Shown piece by piece: positions 25,647 through 34,222 of a stretch of DNA of 49,583 nt. The stretch's first letter is position 1, and every line of letters starts with the position of its first letter. A program made the position numbers and the translations under genes. This DNA is from Chitinophaga terrae (ex Kim and Jung 2007) (GTDB lineage: Bacteria; Bacteroidota; Bacteroidia; Chitinophagales; Chitinophagaceae). The stretch spans positions 1-49,583 of the forward strand of contig NZ_FNRL01000037.1 in the NCBI RefSeq assembly GCF_900107795.1. The letters run 5' to 3'. Below the pieces are notes generated by a model that ran no database searches, was not told the origin of the DNA, and worked only from the letters and a program-made list of their open reading frames with translations.

Positions 25647-27167
25647 ATGACTAATCGAAAATATCTGCTATTCTTTGCCGTCATCCTGCTGATGGGCTCC
25701 TGCAAACGGTTCCTTGATGTAAAACCAAAGGGAAAGCTCATCCCTTCATCGGTAACGGACTATGATCACCTGCTGGATAATTCAGGTACAGTAGAACTGA
25801 ATTTCCTGGATGGTAATAAAGGCTCCATGCTGGCGCACCTTGGCGATAATCTTGAAATGACGGAAGGCCAGGGTAAAGTAGGATACCTGCTTAGCGGGCA
25901 TCCTAACCTGGAACGTTATTATGCTTATATCTTCCGCCAGCCTTATAAGAACCCGAACACCGACGATCAATTCTGGAGTTCAGGCTCACAGGGCATTTAT
26001 CCCCAGATCTCGTACTTCAATAATGTAATTGAAGGGATTAGGAGTATTGACCAGAAAACGCCGGAAGAGGCAACCATAGGCAGGATTTCGGTTGCGCAGG
26101 CGCTGGTAGCCCGGGCCTGGTGCTACTTTAACGCAAGTATGATCTATGGACCGGTCTATAAACCCGGGGGAGACAATTCTGCCAAAACCATCCCTTACCT
26201 GGTGGATGTTGATGTCAACAAGCCTATTCCAAATTTATCCACCACAGAAGAAGTGGCTGCCCGTGTGCTTCATGAACTGCACGAGGCATTGCCCGACCTG
26301 CCCGTGAGATCCAGCTGGCCTTCCCGCGCCAACAAGGCTACAGGACATGCTATGCTGGCTTATTACCATCTTTTTACCCGGCAATTCGATAGCGTGGCCT
26401 ATTACGCCAACCGGGCCTGGACCGCTGCCGGCAACCCGGAAGCGGTGTTGTACGATTACAACAAATTCAAACTGGCCGATCCATCCCGGCCGCTTACTTC
26501 ACTGTTGGTTAGCCAGCAGGATGCTTTCACCAATGCGGTAAACAGCAGGGAAATATTGTTCTACAGGGCAACGGAAAGAGATGCCGGCATGGGCGCTTCG
26601 CTTTCCTATCCGTCGGCTGAACTGATAGCGTTGCATGACCAGGCAAGGGATCTGAGGTTCAGTTTTTTCTATCTCAATTCTGCCGGCTACAAAACAACCA
26701 TGGGAGGCGGGTACGACGATGGAATGCGTATCAGCAATTACCGTTTCCGTAAAATGAAATTGACCGATGGTTTTTCCTGGCCGGAAATACTGCTCATGCG
26801 CGCCGAGGGATATGCCAGGACAAACAGGCTGGATCTGGCGATTGCCGATCTCAATACCCTTCGCCAGTACAGGTTTAAAACCGGCACTCCCCCGCTTACC
26901 GCGGGTACACAGGATGAAGTGATCCGGTTAGTGCTGGAAGAAAGAAGGCGTGAACTGCCGATCGGCGGGTTCAAAAGATTCCTGGACCTGAAGCGCTTCA
27001 CCCTCGATAAAGGCAAGCCCTGGTCTAAATCCCGGATCACGCATACCATTGCCGGGCAAACATATTCAGGGACAGTTGACTCGAAAGACTTTATTGTTCC
27101 GATCAGCAACGTTGTGCTGAGGTTTAATCCCAACTGGGGTATCCCGCTGGAAACCCGTCCTTATTAA
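25647..27167 (+). CDS. SusD/RagB family nutrient-binding lipoprotein
   Basis: This 506-residue lipoprotein has lipobox LLMGSC with C19 as the lipidated residue. The N-terminal SusD-like part is at about 20-200 and the RagB/SusD C-terminal domain at about 260-506. The C-terminal domain contains WPEILLMRAEGYARTNRLD and LEERRRELPIGGFKRFLDLK. It should form the lid of the SusC transporter encoded ten bases upstream and capture the substrate at the cell surface. It is the third gene of the FecR-SusC-SusD-TlpA operon. Confidence 0.94.
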   Translation: MTNRKYLLFFAVILLMGSCKRFLDVKPKGKLIPSSVTDYDHLLDNSGTVELNFLDGNKGSMLAHLGDNLEMTEGQGKVGYLLSGHPNLERYYAYIFRQPYKNPNTDDQFWSSGSQGIYPQISYFNNVIEGIRSIDQKTPEEATIGRISVAQALVARAWCYFNASMIYGPVYKPGGDNSAKTIPYLVDVDVNKPIPNLSTTEEVAARVLHELHEALPDLPVRSSWPSRANKATGHAMLAYYHLFTRQFDSVAYYANRAWTAAGNPEAVLYDYNKFKLADPSRPLTSLLVSQQDAFTNAVNSREILFYRATERDAGMGASLSYPSAELIALHDQARDLRFSFFYLNSAGYKTTMGGGYDDGMRISNYRFRKMKLTDGFSWPEILLMRAEGYARTNRLDLAIADLNTLRQYRFKTGTPPLTAGTQDEVIRLVLEERRRELPIGGFKRFLDLKRFTLDKGKPWSKSRITHTIAGQTYSGTVDSKDFIVPISNVVLRFNPNWGIPLETRPY

Positions 27168-27185
27168 CCGTTTTAATTGAAGAAT

Positions 27186-28295
27186 ATGCGAAAATTATTT
27201 TCTGTTTTAATAATGATTGGATGTACTGTTGGCGCAGTGGCCCAGTCGAAGGTCGTTATCCGTGGCACTGTGAAAGGCGACCTGAAAGGATATAAGAAAG
27301 TCTATATATTCCGGGATGATATAGAACAGGATTCTGTCGAGATACAGGATGGCCGTTTCACTATCAGCATTCCCTGGGCTAAAGATACTGTCCCTTGTCT
27401 TTACTCTGAGTACGATACTAAAATGAGGCAGGGCCCCCCGGCTTTTCCTATAGTTGTTGACGGCCCCGGTGTTGTGTATCTCGATGTGGACGATGTAACC
27501 AAAGGTTTCCGGGCCGGCCGGATCCGTGGAAGCAAATCGGCTGCCGCTTTCCAGGCATTTGAAGAGGAACGGGAGAAGATGAGGAACGAGATAAGAGCGG
27601 AGATGAATGAACGGTTTAAGAACAAGTCAAAGAATGATTCGGCTTATAACAAAGCGCATCTGAACCTGGTGCAGCAGCGGCTCATTCCATATATCTGCAA
27701 TTTTGTTGAGGCGAATGCCGGTTCTTATATAGGAGCGTTTATACTTGGCCGTTACCAGGCTATTTTGCCGCAGGAGGAGCTGGAAAGGCTTTACAATAAA
27801 CTGGGAGCCCGCCAGAAGGGTTCCGGCCCCGGGATCCAGGTAGCAGAGCGGCTGACGGGGTTCAAACGTGCAGTAACAGGTTTCCAGGTAGTGGATTTTA
27901 CATTGAACTCGCCGGACGAACAACCTGTTACCTTCAGCAGTCTTCGAGGTAAGTATGTGTTGATCGATTTCTGGTCGAGCTGGTGCGGGCCTTGTAAAGC
28001 TTCCTTTCCACACATGAAAGAGCTGTATCAAAAATACCGGGGCGAAAAATTCGAGATCCTCGGCATTTCTATCGACCAGGATAAGACAGCCTGGTTGAAT
28101 GAATTAAAAAAGCAGCAGTTGCCCTGGCCGCAGGTACTTGATACAAAGAATATTTCTGTCAACAGTTTTGCCGTAACGGCTGTTCCTACGGCTTACCTAA
28201 TCAGTCCTGATGGAAAAATAATAATGAAGCAGGTAGGGTTTGGAGAAGAAGGGGATGGAGAAATAGAGAAAAAGCTGAAAGAGCTGTTCGATTAA
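27186..28295 (+). CDS. TlpA-like thioredoxin-fold protein with DUF4369-like N-terminal domain
   Basis: This 369-residue exported protein starts at ATG 27186; a TTG at 27177 is a poorer choice. It has a signal peptide (about 1-20), a DUF4369-like beta-rich domain (about 22-115), a helical linker and a C-terminal AhpC/TSA-TlpA thioredoxin domain (about 230-369). The redox motif is WCGPC with C267 and C270. Proteins of this build are periplasmic disulfide or thiol oxidoreductases commonly encoded after SusC/SusD pairs. It follows the SusD stop by 18 bases and ends the operon before a strong terminator. Confidence 0.92.
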   Translation: MRKLFSVLIMIGCTVGAVAQSKVVIRGTVKGDLKGYKKVYIFRDDIEQDSVEIQDGRFTISIPWAKDTVPCLYSEYDTKMRQGPPAFPIVVDGPGVVYLDVDDVTKGFRAGRIRGSKSAAAFQAFEEEREKMRNEIRAEMNERFKNKSKNDSAYNKAHLNLVQQRLIPYICNFVEANAGSYIGAFILGRYQAILPQEELERLYNKLGARQKGSGPGIQVAERLTGFKRAVTGFQVVDFTLNSPDEQPVTFSSLRGKYVLIDFWSSWCGPCKASFPHMKELYQKYRGEKFEILGISIDQDKTAWLNELKKQQLPWPQVLDTKNISVNSFAVTAVPTAYLISPDGKIIMKQVGFGEEGDGEIEKKLKELFD

Positions 28296-28311
28296 CAGGA
28301 GAAGAATGTCA

Positions 28312-28365
28312 TATAGAAATTAAAGCCGCCCGGATCTTGCGATTTAAGCGGCTTTAATTTCTATA
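28312..28365. terminator. Bidirectional terminator, 18-bp stem
   Basis: TATAGAAATTAAAGCCGC at 28312-28329 pairs perfectly with 28348-28365 across an 18-base loop. The A/T-rich base gives usable T-runs in both directions. It separates the convergent TlpA and FkbM genes. Confidence 0.9.
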
Positions 28366-28389
28366 TAAAATGATGACTGGTTATTGAAT

Positions 28390-29154
28390 TTAGTTTTTCC
28401 TTGCCCAGTTGCTTCCGCCATTGACAGCAGCTACAAAATAATATTCCTCGTTTGTATCAAATAAACGCTTGTGTTCATCCAGCGTCAGCGGGTTGCCTTC
28501 GCCTAACCAACCGGTTAATGTATAAAGTTTCAGACCGCAGTTATGGAGCAATTCGTACACCATCTCGGGCGTGGTGCCGTAAAATTCGGCAGCGCCCAGG
28601 CCATGTTCAAAAACGATGACTGGTTTGTATTTCCTGATGGTTTCCACCGCTCCTTTTAATACGCCCATTTCTCCTCCTTCCACATCAATCTTTATCAGGT
28701 CTACTTTATAGTCGGCAGGCAGAACATTGTCCAGCAGTTCTGTTTTTACTTCAATGAGGCTGATGTTTTCGTTCTCGTTAGGATATGATCTCTTGTTGAT
28801 GCCGCTGTAGGCGGGATGGGTTACAACATAATTGAATGTTGTAGTGCCTTTCTGATCACTCAATGCCAGGTCAAAGAACTGCCAGTTTTTATTTTTTTTG
28901 TATTTGGCGACGAGGTTGTTGTACATCGTAGGGATTGGCTCAAACCCGTAATGGATGCCTTTAGGAGCGTATTCGGATATAATATCTACAATTTCACCAC
29001 TATGTGCCCCGATATCGATGCAATTGCTGCGGGAGTTGCATACTTTTTTGATGATCTGTTCGGTGTATACATCGTACATTTCGCCTTTCGACAAGACTCT
29101 GTCCTGGTCTTTCTTCTTTTTTCCCTTAAAAAGCTTTTTGAAAAAATTTGACAT
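28390..29154 (-). CDS. FkbM family methyltransferase
   Basis: This 254-residue SAM-dependent methyltransferase has the FkbM-type motif I IDIGAHSGE (about 46-54). GFEPIPTMYNNL follows at about 73-84, and the family core LIKIDVEGGEMGVLKGA is at about 152-168. The N-terminus is strongly basic (KKLFKGKKKKD), with no signal peptide. FkbM members usually O-methylate sugars or lipids in surface glycans or natural products. The gene stands alone, convergent with the TlpA gene, so its substrate is not indicated by context. Confidence 0.92.
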   Translation of the reverse strand: MSNFFKKLFKGKKKKDQDRVLSKGEMYDVYTEQIIKKVCNSRSNCIDIGAHSGEIVDIISEYAPKGIHYGFEPIPTMYNNLVAKYKKNKNWQFFDLALSDQKGTTTFNYVVTHPAYSGINKRSYPNENENISLIEVKTELLDNVLPADYKVDLIKIDVEGGEMGVLKGAVETIRKYKPVIVFEHGLGAAEFYGTTPEMVYELLHNCGLKLYTLTGWLGEGNPLTLDEHKRLFDTNEEYYFVAAVNGGSNWARKN

Positions 29155-29434
29155 TAACTACAGTTTTTTAGATAGATAGCATTTTCGATCACTCTTCGAT
29201 ACCAGGTAATAGGCGGAAGGTAATTCTCACTATAACGTATTGGGTTCGCCCAAAGTTACATAAATAGATTAACTGGCAACATATTTAAGAAAAAGCGTGG
29301 TAAGAGAGAAACATGTACTGGGGCTTGCAAACGGTCTGGGAATTGTTGTTTTAGAGAAAATTAAGCCGCGGGATTTTTGTAAATTACTGGAATCTCGATT
29401 CTTTTCTTGGCGCAGCTTGTCGTTAATACGTTTT

Positions 29435-29867
29435 ATGAAAACAAGATTAATTTCTTTTTTGGCATTTGCCGCTTTGGCTTGCTGCGCTGCATTTTGCGGC
29501 CAGGTGAATAAAAGCAATATGGTAATACTGGAAGGGAAAGTCAGCGGTTTGCCGGATGGTATTTTATACCTGGGCGACATTTACCGCCCGGCTGTTGTGA
29601 TGGATTCTGCTGTTGTAAAGAACGGAGAGTTTTCATTTCACCTGGCAGTGAATGATGATTTTGAACCGTTGTTCGTCCAATTGTATTTCAACCGGCAAGG
29701 TAATTTGGAACCGCTGATATTTGATTCGGATGATGTATTGGCTGCTAACGGGAAGGCCTTTTACACCAATGGTTTTATGCTGGAACGAGGCGCTACTGCT
29801 ATTACAGGGGTTTATAAGGGATTCTCTCCATGTTGTTGAACTGATTAAATCTAAACTTGCAGAATAG
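29435..29867 (+). pseudogene. DUF4369-like lipoprotein fragment, frameshifted and truncated
   Basis: From ATG 29435 a lipoprotein-type signal (MKTRLISFLAFAALACC) leads into a domain like the first domain of TlpA proteins (VILEGKVSGLPDGILYLGDI). The frame ends at a TGA at 29837-29839. In the +1 frame a plausible continuation, SLHVVELIKSKLAE, runs to TAG 29865-29867, so a one-base frameshift near 29822 is likely. No thioredoxin domain follows, so the gene is also truncated. It may be a remnant of a TlpA gene like the one at 27186. Confidence 0.6.
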
Positions 29868-29890
29868 GAGACAGGTTATTTGTTTTACGC

Positions 29891-30292
29891 TTATCGCAAT
29901 ATTTCAGCCTGGTTATCTGAAGGCACGGTGATCTCTTTGCCGCCGGCATATAGTTTTCCCCAATTGCATAAGCTGTCTAAGATGGGCACAAGATCCAATC
30001 CTTTGTTGGTTAAAATATATCTTTTGCCAACAGGTACGGTATCCGGGATATCTCTTTTTACCAGGATGGCATGGCTTTCCAATTCTTTCAGTTGCCGGGC
30101 CAACACCATTTCTGAGATCCCTGGCAAATTTTGCTGCAACAGGTGAAAACGGTCGTTACCCATGTATATGTTAAAAACGATCTGTGATTTCCAACGGCCG
30201 CTTACGATGCTGATCGCGGAATTGCGTTCGCATACCTGTGCGAGGAGTTGTTCATTCAGGTAGTTGGAGGATTGTTTTTTTCTCATGATCAT
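29891..30292 (-). CDS. HxlR family winged-helix transcriptional regulator
   Basis: This protein of about 133 residues starts at ATG 30292; ATG 30286 is equally possible, and a longer frame to 30310 is less likely. The HxlR core is clear. CERNSAISIVSGRWKSQIVF is followed by RFHLLQQNLPGISEMVLARQLKELE (split here for length: RFHLLQQNLPGIS, then EMVLARQLKELE) and the wing VGKRYILTNKG. HxlR proteins sense reactive electrophiles or redox state, some through the conserved Cys near the N-terminus, present here. It is divergent from the dihydrofolate-reductase-like gene 76 bases away and probably controls it. Confidence 0.92.
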   Translation of the reverse strand: MIMRKKQSSNYLNEQLLAQVCERNSAISIVSGRWKSQIVFNIYMGNDRFHLLQQNLPGISEMVLARQLKELESHAILVKRDIPDTVPVGKRYILTNKGLDLVPILDSLCNWGKLYAGGKEITVPSDNQAEILR

Positions 30293-30368
30293 TGAATAAA
30301 AGACTAACAATTTTGTTAGCTATTGGCCGCGAGCACCCCAATCAGCATATTTGTAAAAATACGAAAAT

Positions 30369-30881
30369 ATGAAGATCAGTATCTATATCGCCACATCCGC
30401 AAATGGTTTTATTTCAAATAGCAGGAATGTTCCTGATTGGCTGTCGCCCGAGTACGGTAACGGTTTTTATGCCATCTGCCAAAGAACGAAAGCGGTGATC
30501 ATGGGCCGAACCAGTTATGATATACTGGCGCCGGATTACCTGCCGCTTACAACAGAAGGGAAAACCATTGTCCTGACAACGAACAAAACATTAAAACCCG
30601 CCAATCCTACCGTGGAGTTCACTGCCGAAGAACCGGCGGCAATAGTGGATAAACTGCAAAGCGAAGGATACGAAGAGGCTGTTATCATCGGCGGAGCAAT
30701 GACCATGAGCGCTTTTCTGAATGCAGGACTGGTCAACGACCTTTATTTTGTTGTAGAACCGGTGCTGTTTGGGTCCGGATTGCCATTATTGAAAAACGTG
30801 GAAACCGACAGCAAACTGGAGCTGGCAGAGGTAACTAAACTTAATGACAACACTGTTCAGTTACACTATTTAATTAAGTAG
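30369..30881 (+). CDS. Dihydrofolate reductase family protein (RibD C-terminal-like)
   Basis: This 170-residue NADPH-dependent reductase-fold protein starts with ISIYIATSANGFIS. It contains AVIMGRTSYDIL (about 41-52), the cofactor-binding GKTIVLTTNK and the loop AVIIGGAMTMSAFLNAGLVN. It lacks features of true folate enzymes and belongs to the stand-alone RibD-C / DHFR-like group of unknown substrate. A terminator follows. It is divergently arranged with an HxlR regulator, a frequent pairing in Bacteroidota. Confidence 0.92.
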   Translation: MKISIYIATSANGFISNSRNVPDWLSPEYGNGFYAICQRTKAVIMGRTSYDILAPDYLPLTTEGKTIVLTTNKTLKPANPTVEFTAEEPAAIVDKLQSEGYEEAVIIGGAMTMSAFLNAGLVNDLYFVVEPVLFGSGLPLLKNVETDSKLELAEVTKLNDNTVQLHYLIK

Positions 30882-30909
30882 AATCCTGCACCTGGTTTGT
30901 GATTTTTCA

Positions 30910-30940
30910 AAGCCCCACAATTAAGCGGGGCTTATTTTTT
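30910..30940 (+). terminator. Intrinsic terminator after the DHFR-like gene
   Basis: AAGCCCC at 30910-30916 pairs with GGGGCTT at 30927-30933, followed by ATTTTTTT. Confidence 0.85.
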
Positions 30941-31061
30941 TGCCGCCCGCCTAACCAACCAACCGCTTCCTGGCCGCCAATGCGGTTTACTATCTACCGC
31001 CTCTGCCAAGGGCTACAGTCCTGCAAATGCCAATACGCAGGCATGGAAAATAATATTTTTA

Positions 31062-31075
31062 TGCAAACGATTGCA
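31062..31075. promoter_or_regulatory. LacI/GalR-family operator-like palindrome upstream of SusC
   Basis: TGCAAACGATTGCA has dyad symmetry around a central CG and fits the LacI-family pattern TGnAAnCGnTTnCA exactly. It lies 131 bases upstream of the SusC start. No LacI-type regulator is encoded in this window, so the binding protein would be encoded elsewhere. Confidence 0.55.
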
Positions 31076-31205
31076 ATTTTTCAGGCTTTTTACTATTTTC
31101 GTTTCGAAGAACTTGATAACGAACTGTAACGAATCACTTGTAAATCTTAATTAATTACCAAAATCTGACTTAAACACAGCCCTTTAATCAATAATTCCAA
31201 ATGTT

Positions 31206-34200
31206 ATGAAAAAAATCTTTCCGTATCTGCTATGTATAATAGCGTGTCTGCTGTTATACCAATTTTCTTGGAGTCAACAAAAGCCTGTTACCGTCGAAGG
31301 TAATATACTGGATGCCCAGAAAACGCCGCTGATAGGGGTTACTATTGCCATTAAAGGCAAAAACACCGGTACCCAGTCAGACCTGAAAGGACATTACAGG
31401 CTGCAGGTTGCCGACCCGGCCAATGCTGTACTGGTATTCACTTTTATTGGCTATGAAACACACGAGGAGGCGGTTGCCGGTCGTACCGCCATTTCGATAA
31501 TAATGAAAGAGGACCGGAAAAAACTGGAAGAAGTAGTAGTGGTCGGATATGGCCAGCAAAGAAAGCAGGACGTTACCGGCGCTATTTCTTCTGTCAGCTC
31601 AAAAGCTATACAGGATGTGCCTGTAACTAACCCGCAGCAGGCCCTGCAAGGCCGGGCGCCGGGAGTGGAAGTCATCAACAACAGCTCCAAACCCGGAGAT
31701 GAGCCACAGGTGCGTATCCGCGGTACCCGCTCTTTGAACGCCGGCAACGATCCGTTGTATGTAGTGGACGGAATTCCGTATTCTGGTAGCCTCAATGACA
31801 TCGGCACGGGTGTAATACAATCGATGGAAATTTTGAAAGACGCTTCCGCTACCGCCATCTACGGCTCCAGGGGCGCAAACGGCGTCATCCTGGTCACTAC
31901 CCAGCGTGGCAAAGAAGGCAAACCCGTAGTATCCTACAGCGGCTCTTACGGCATCGTTAAACAGCTGGGAGAAACAGACATGATGAATGCGGCCCGCTTT
32001 ATTGAAATGCGCAGAGACGCCAACCGCACCATCGGGAAATACGACGATAACAATCCTGACGCTTCCGACCAGAAGATCTTTAACGCAACAGAATACGCCA
32101 ATATTAAGAAAGGCGTGGATGTTGACTGGCAGAAACTGATGATCTCCCGTGGCTACCAGACCAATCACGGCGTCAACGTTTCTGGCGGTTCTGCCAACAC
32201 CAGGTATAATATCGGTTTAGGGTATTTTAAAGACCAGGGCGTACTGAAACTGCAAAACTATGAACGTTATAATTTCAACATCGCCATCGATCAGCGGATC
32301 GGCGACCGGGTGAAAGTAGGAGCCAGCTTATTAGGCGCCTACAGTCTCCGCAACGGGGAAACCTATAACGGCATCGATAACGCCCTGAAAATGCTGCCTA
32401 TTGCAGCGCCGTACGATGAAAACGGAAAGCTGATCATATACCCTACAGGCGATAGTCAGCAGCCCAACCCATTGCTCGATTATGTAGACGGCAACCGCGT
32501 GGAACTCATGAAACGGTTGCGCGTATTCACCAGCCTCTATGGCGAAGTGGAAATTATAAACGGGTTGAAGTATCGGCTCAATGTGGGACCCGACATTCAA
32601 TCCTACAACTATGGCCTGTTCCAGGGAAAAAATAACACCAATCTCCTGATCGGCGGCGGCGATGCTACCGCTACCAAGAACAACGCTTCTGTTGTAGCTT
32701 ATACCATCGAAAACCTCCTTACTTACAACAAACTGGTGAAGAAACACAGCATCGGCGTAACCGGTCTGTATAGCGTTCAACGCCAGACAACCGATATTTC
32801 CGGTACCAACGTAAGAGGCATCCCCGTTGAATCGCAGCAGTACTATAACCTGGGCCAGGCGCTCAACGTTACGGGGTTAAACAGCAGCCTTAGTACCTGG
32901 ACCATCCTCTCTTACATGGGCCGCGTAAACTATGGCTTCGACGATCGTTACCTCCTGACGCTGACCTTGCGCGCTGATGGTTCCTCCCGTTTTGCACCGG
33001 GTAAGAAATGGGGCTATTTCCCCTCTGTAGCAGTAGGCTGGAATATCATGAATGAAGCGCCGCTCAAAGGACAACGAACTATAGACAACCTGAAACTGCG
33101 CGCCAGCTACGGCCGTATAGGCAACACCGGTATCAATCCATATGCAACGCAAGGCGCCCTGCAAAGAATACCTTATTCATTCGGCAACAAAGGCGTGCTG
33201 GGTTATGTACCTTCCGAACTCCGCAATCCTTCGCTTACCTGGGAAACCACCACGTCTGCAGATATCGGGCTCGATTTCGGCTTTTTCAACGGCCGTATCA
33301 GCGGTGTGATCGAATGGTACAATCAGCGGACCACCGACCTGCTGATGCCGCAAACCTTGCCTTACAGTAATGGTTTCAACCAGGTACTCATGAACCTGGG
33401 AACAAGCCGCAACCGGGGGCTGGAAATAGGTATATCCGCTACCGTGATCGACAATCCTAAAGGCTTCTCCTGGAAGATGGATGTCAACTATTCACGTAAC
33501 CGCTCAAGGATCCTGTCATTGGGTGATGGCCGGACTGCCGATATCGGCAATGCCTGGTTCGTAGGCCAGCCTACCTACGTATACTACGACTTTAAAAAGA
33601 TAGGCATCTGGCAGGACAAAGATGCTGCCCTGGCTACCAGGTATGGCGTGAAACCCGGAGAAATAAGGCTGGAAGATGTAAATAAGGATACGTTGATCGA
33701 TGCGAAGAACGACCGCCAGATACTCGGCTCTCCTGAAGCCAAATGGCAGGCCGGTACCACGCAGCGCTTTTCTTATAAAGGCTTCGAATTATCAGTAGTT
33801 GCGTTTGCCCGTTGGGGTAGTATGATCAGGAGCGATTTCTATTCTAACTACAACACCTTGTTTGGCCGTTACAATAACCTGGATGTTGTTTATAATACGC
33901 CGGCCACGCCCTCCAACGATTTCCCGCGGCCTAACGCCAACCAGGAAAGACCCAGCAATTACCAGTCGCTCAGCTATTTTGACGGCTCATTCTTCAAGAT
34001 ACGGAACATCACCCTTGCTTATTCCATGCCGGATAAAGTGGTCCGTAACTGGGGGATGCAGGACCTCCGCTTTACCGTTGGCGTGAAGCAGCCGCTGATC
34101 ATCGCTCCTTACCGTCAAACCTGGAAAGGTATTGACCCTGAAGATGTGAACGTGATAGGTATCGATGCTCCTGCAACCTGGATGCTGCAATTTGGTGTAA

Positions 34201-34214
34201 ACGCGAAGTTTTAA
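31206..34214 (+). CDS. SusC/RagA family TonB-linked outer membrane protein
   Basis: This 1002-residue transporter has a signal peptide (about 1-23), a carboxypeptidase-D-like domain (about 28-105) and the TonB-box-like segment LEEVVVVGYGQQRKQDVTGA (about 110-129). A plug domain follows (VVDGIPYSG, YGSRGANGVILVTTQRG), then a complete barrel ending in QFGVNAKF. Unlike the SusC at 22070 it has no STN domain, so it is a transporter not wired to an anti-sigma factor. A LacI-type operator-like palindrome upstream suggests control by a sugar-responsive repressor. The SusD gene follows after eight bases. Confidence 0.95.
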   Translation: MKKIFPYLLCIIACLLLYQFSWSQQKPVTVEGNILDAQKTPLIGVTIAIKGKNTGTQSDLKGHYRLQVADPANAVLVFTFIGYETHEEAVAGRTAISIIMKEDRKKLEEVVVVGYGQQRKQDVTGAISSVSSKAIQDVPVTNPQQALQGRAPGVEVINNSSKPGDEPQVRIRGTRSLNAGNDPLYVVDGIPYSGSLNDIGTGVIQSMEILKDASATAIYGSRGANGVILVTTQRGKEGKPVVSYSGSYGIVKQLGETDMMNAARFIEMRRDANRTIGKYDDNNPDASDQKIFNATEYANIKKGVDVDWQKLMISRGYQTNHGVNVSGGSANTRYNIGLGYFKDQGVLKLQNYERYNFNIAIDQRIGDRVKVGASLLGAYSLRNGETYNGIDNALKMLPIAAPYDENGKLIIYPTGDSQQPNPLLDYVDGNRVELMKRLRVFTSLYGEVEIINGLKYRLNVGPDIQSYNYGLFQGKNNTNLLIGGGDATATKNNASVVAYTIENLLTYNKLVKKHSIGVTGLYSVQRQTTDISGTNVRGIPVESQQYYNLGQALNVTGLNSSLSTWTILSYMGRVNYGFDDRYLLTLTLRADGSSRFAPGKKWGYFPSVAVGWNIMNEAPLKGQRTIDNLKLRASYGRIGNTGINPYATQGALQRIPYSFGNKGVLGYVPSELRNPSLTWETTTSADIGLDFGFFNGRISGVIEWYNQRTTDLLMPQTLPYSNGFNQVLMNLGTSRNRGLEIGISATVIDNPKGFSWKMDVNYSRNRSRILSLGDGRTADIGNAWFVGQPTYVYYDFKKIGIWQDKDAALATRYGVKPGEIRLEDVNKDTLIDAKNDRQILGSPEAKWQAGTTQRFSYKGFELSVVAFARWGSMIRSDFYSNYNTLFGRYNNLDVVYNTPATPSNDFPRPNANQERPSNYQSLSYFDGSFFKIRNITLAYSMPDKVVRNWGMQDLRFTVGVKQPLIIAPYRQTWKGIDPEDVNVIGIDAPATWMLQFGVNAKF

Positions 34215-34222
34215 TCCTTTAA

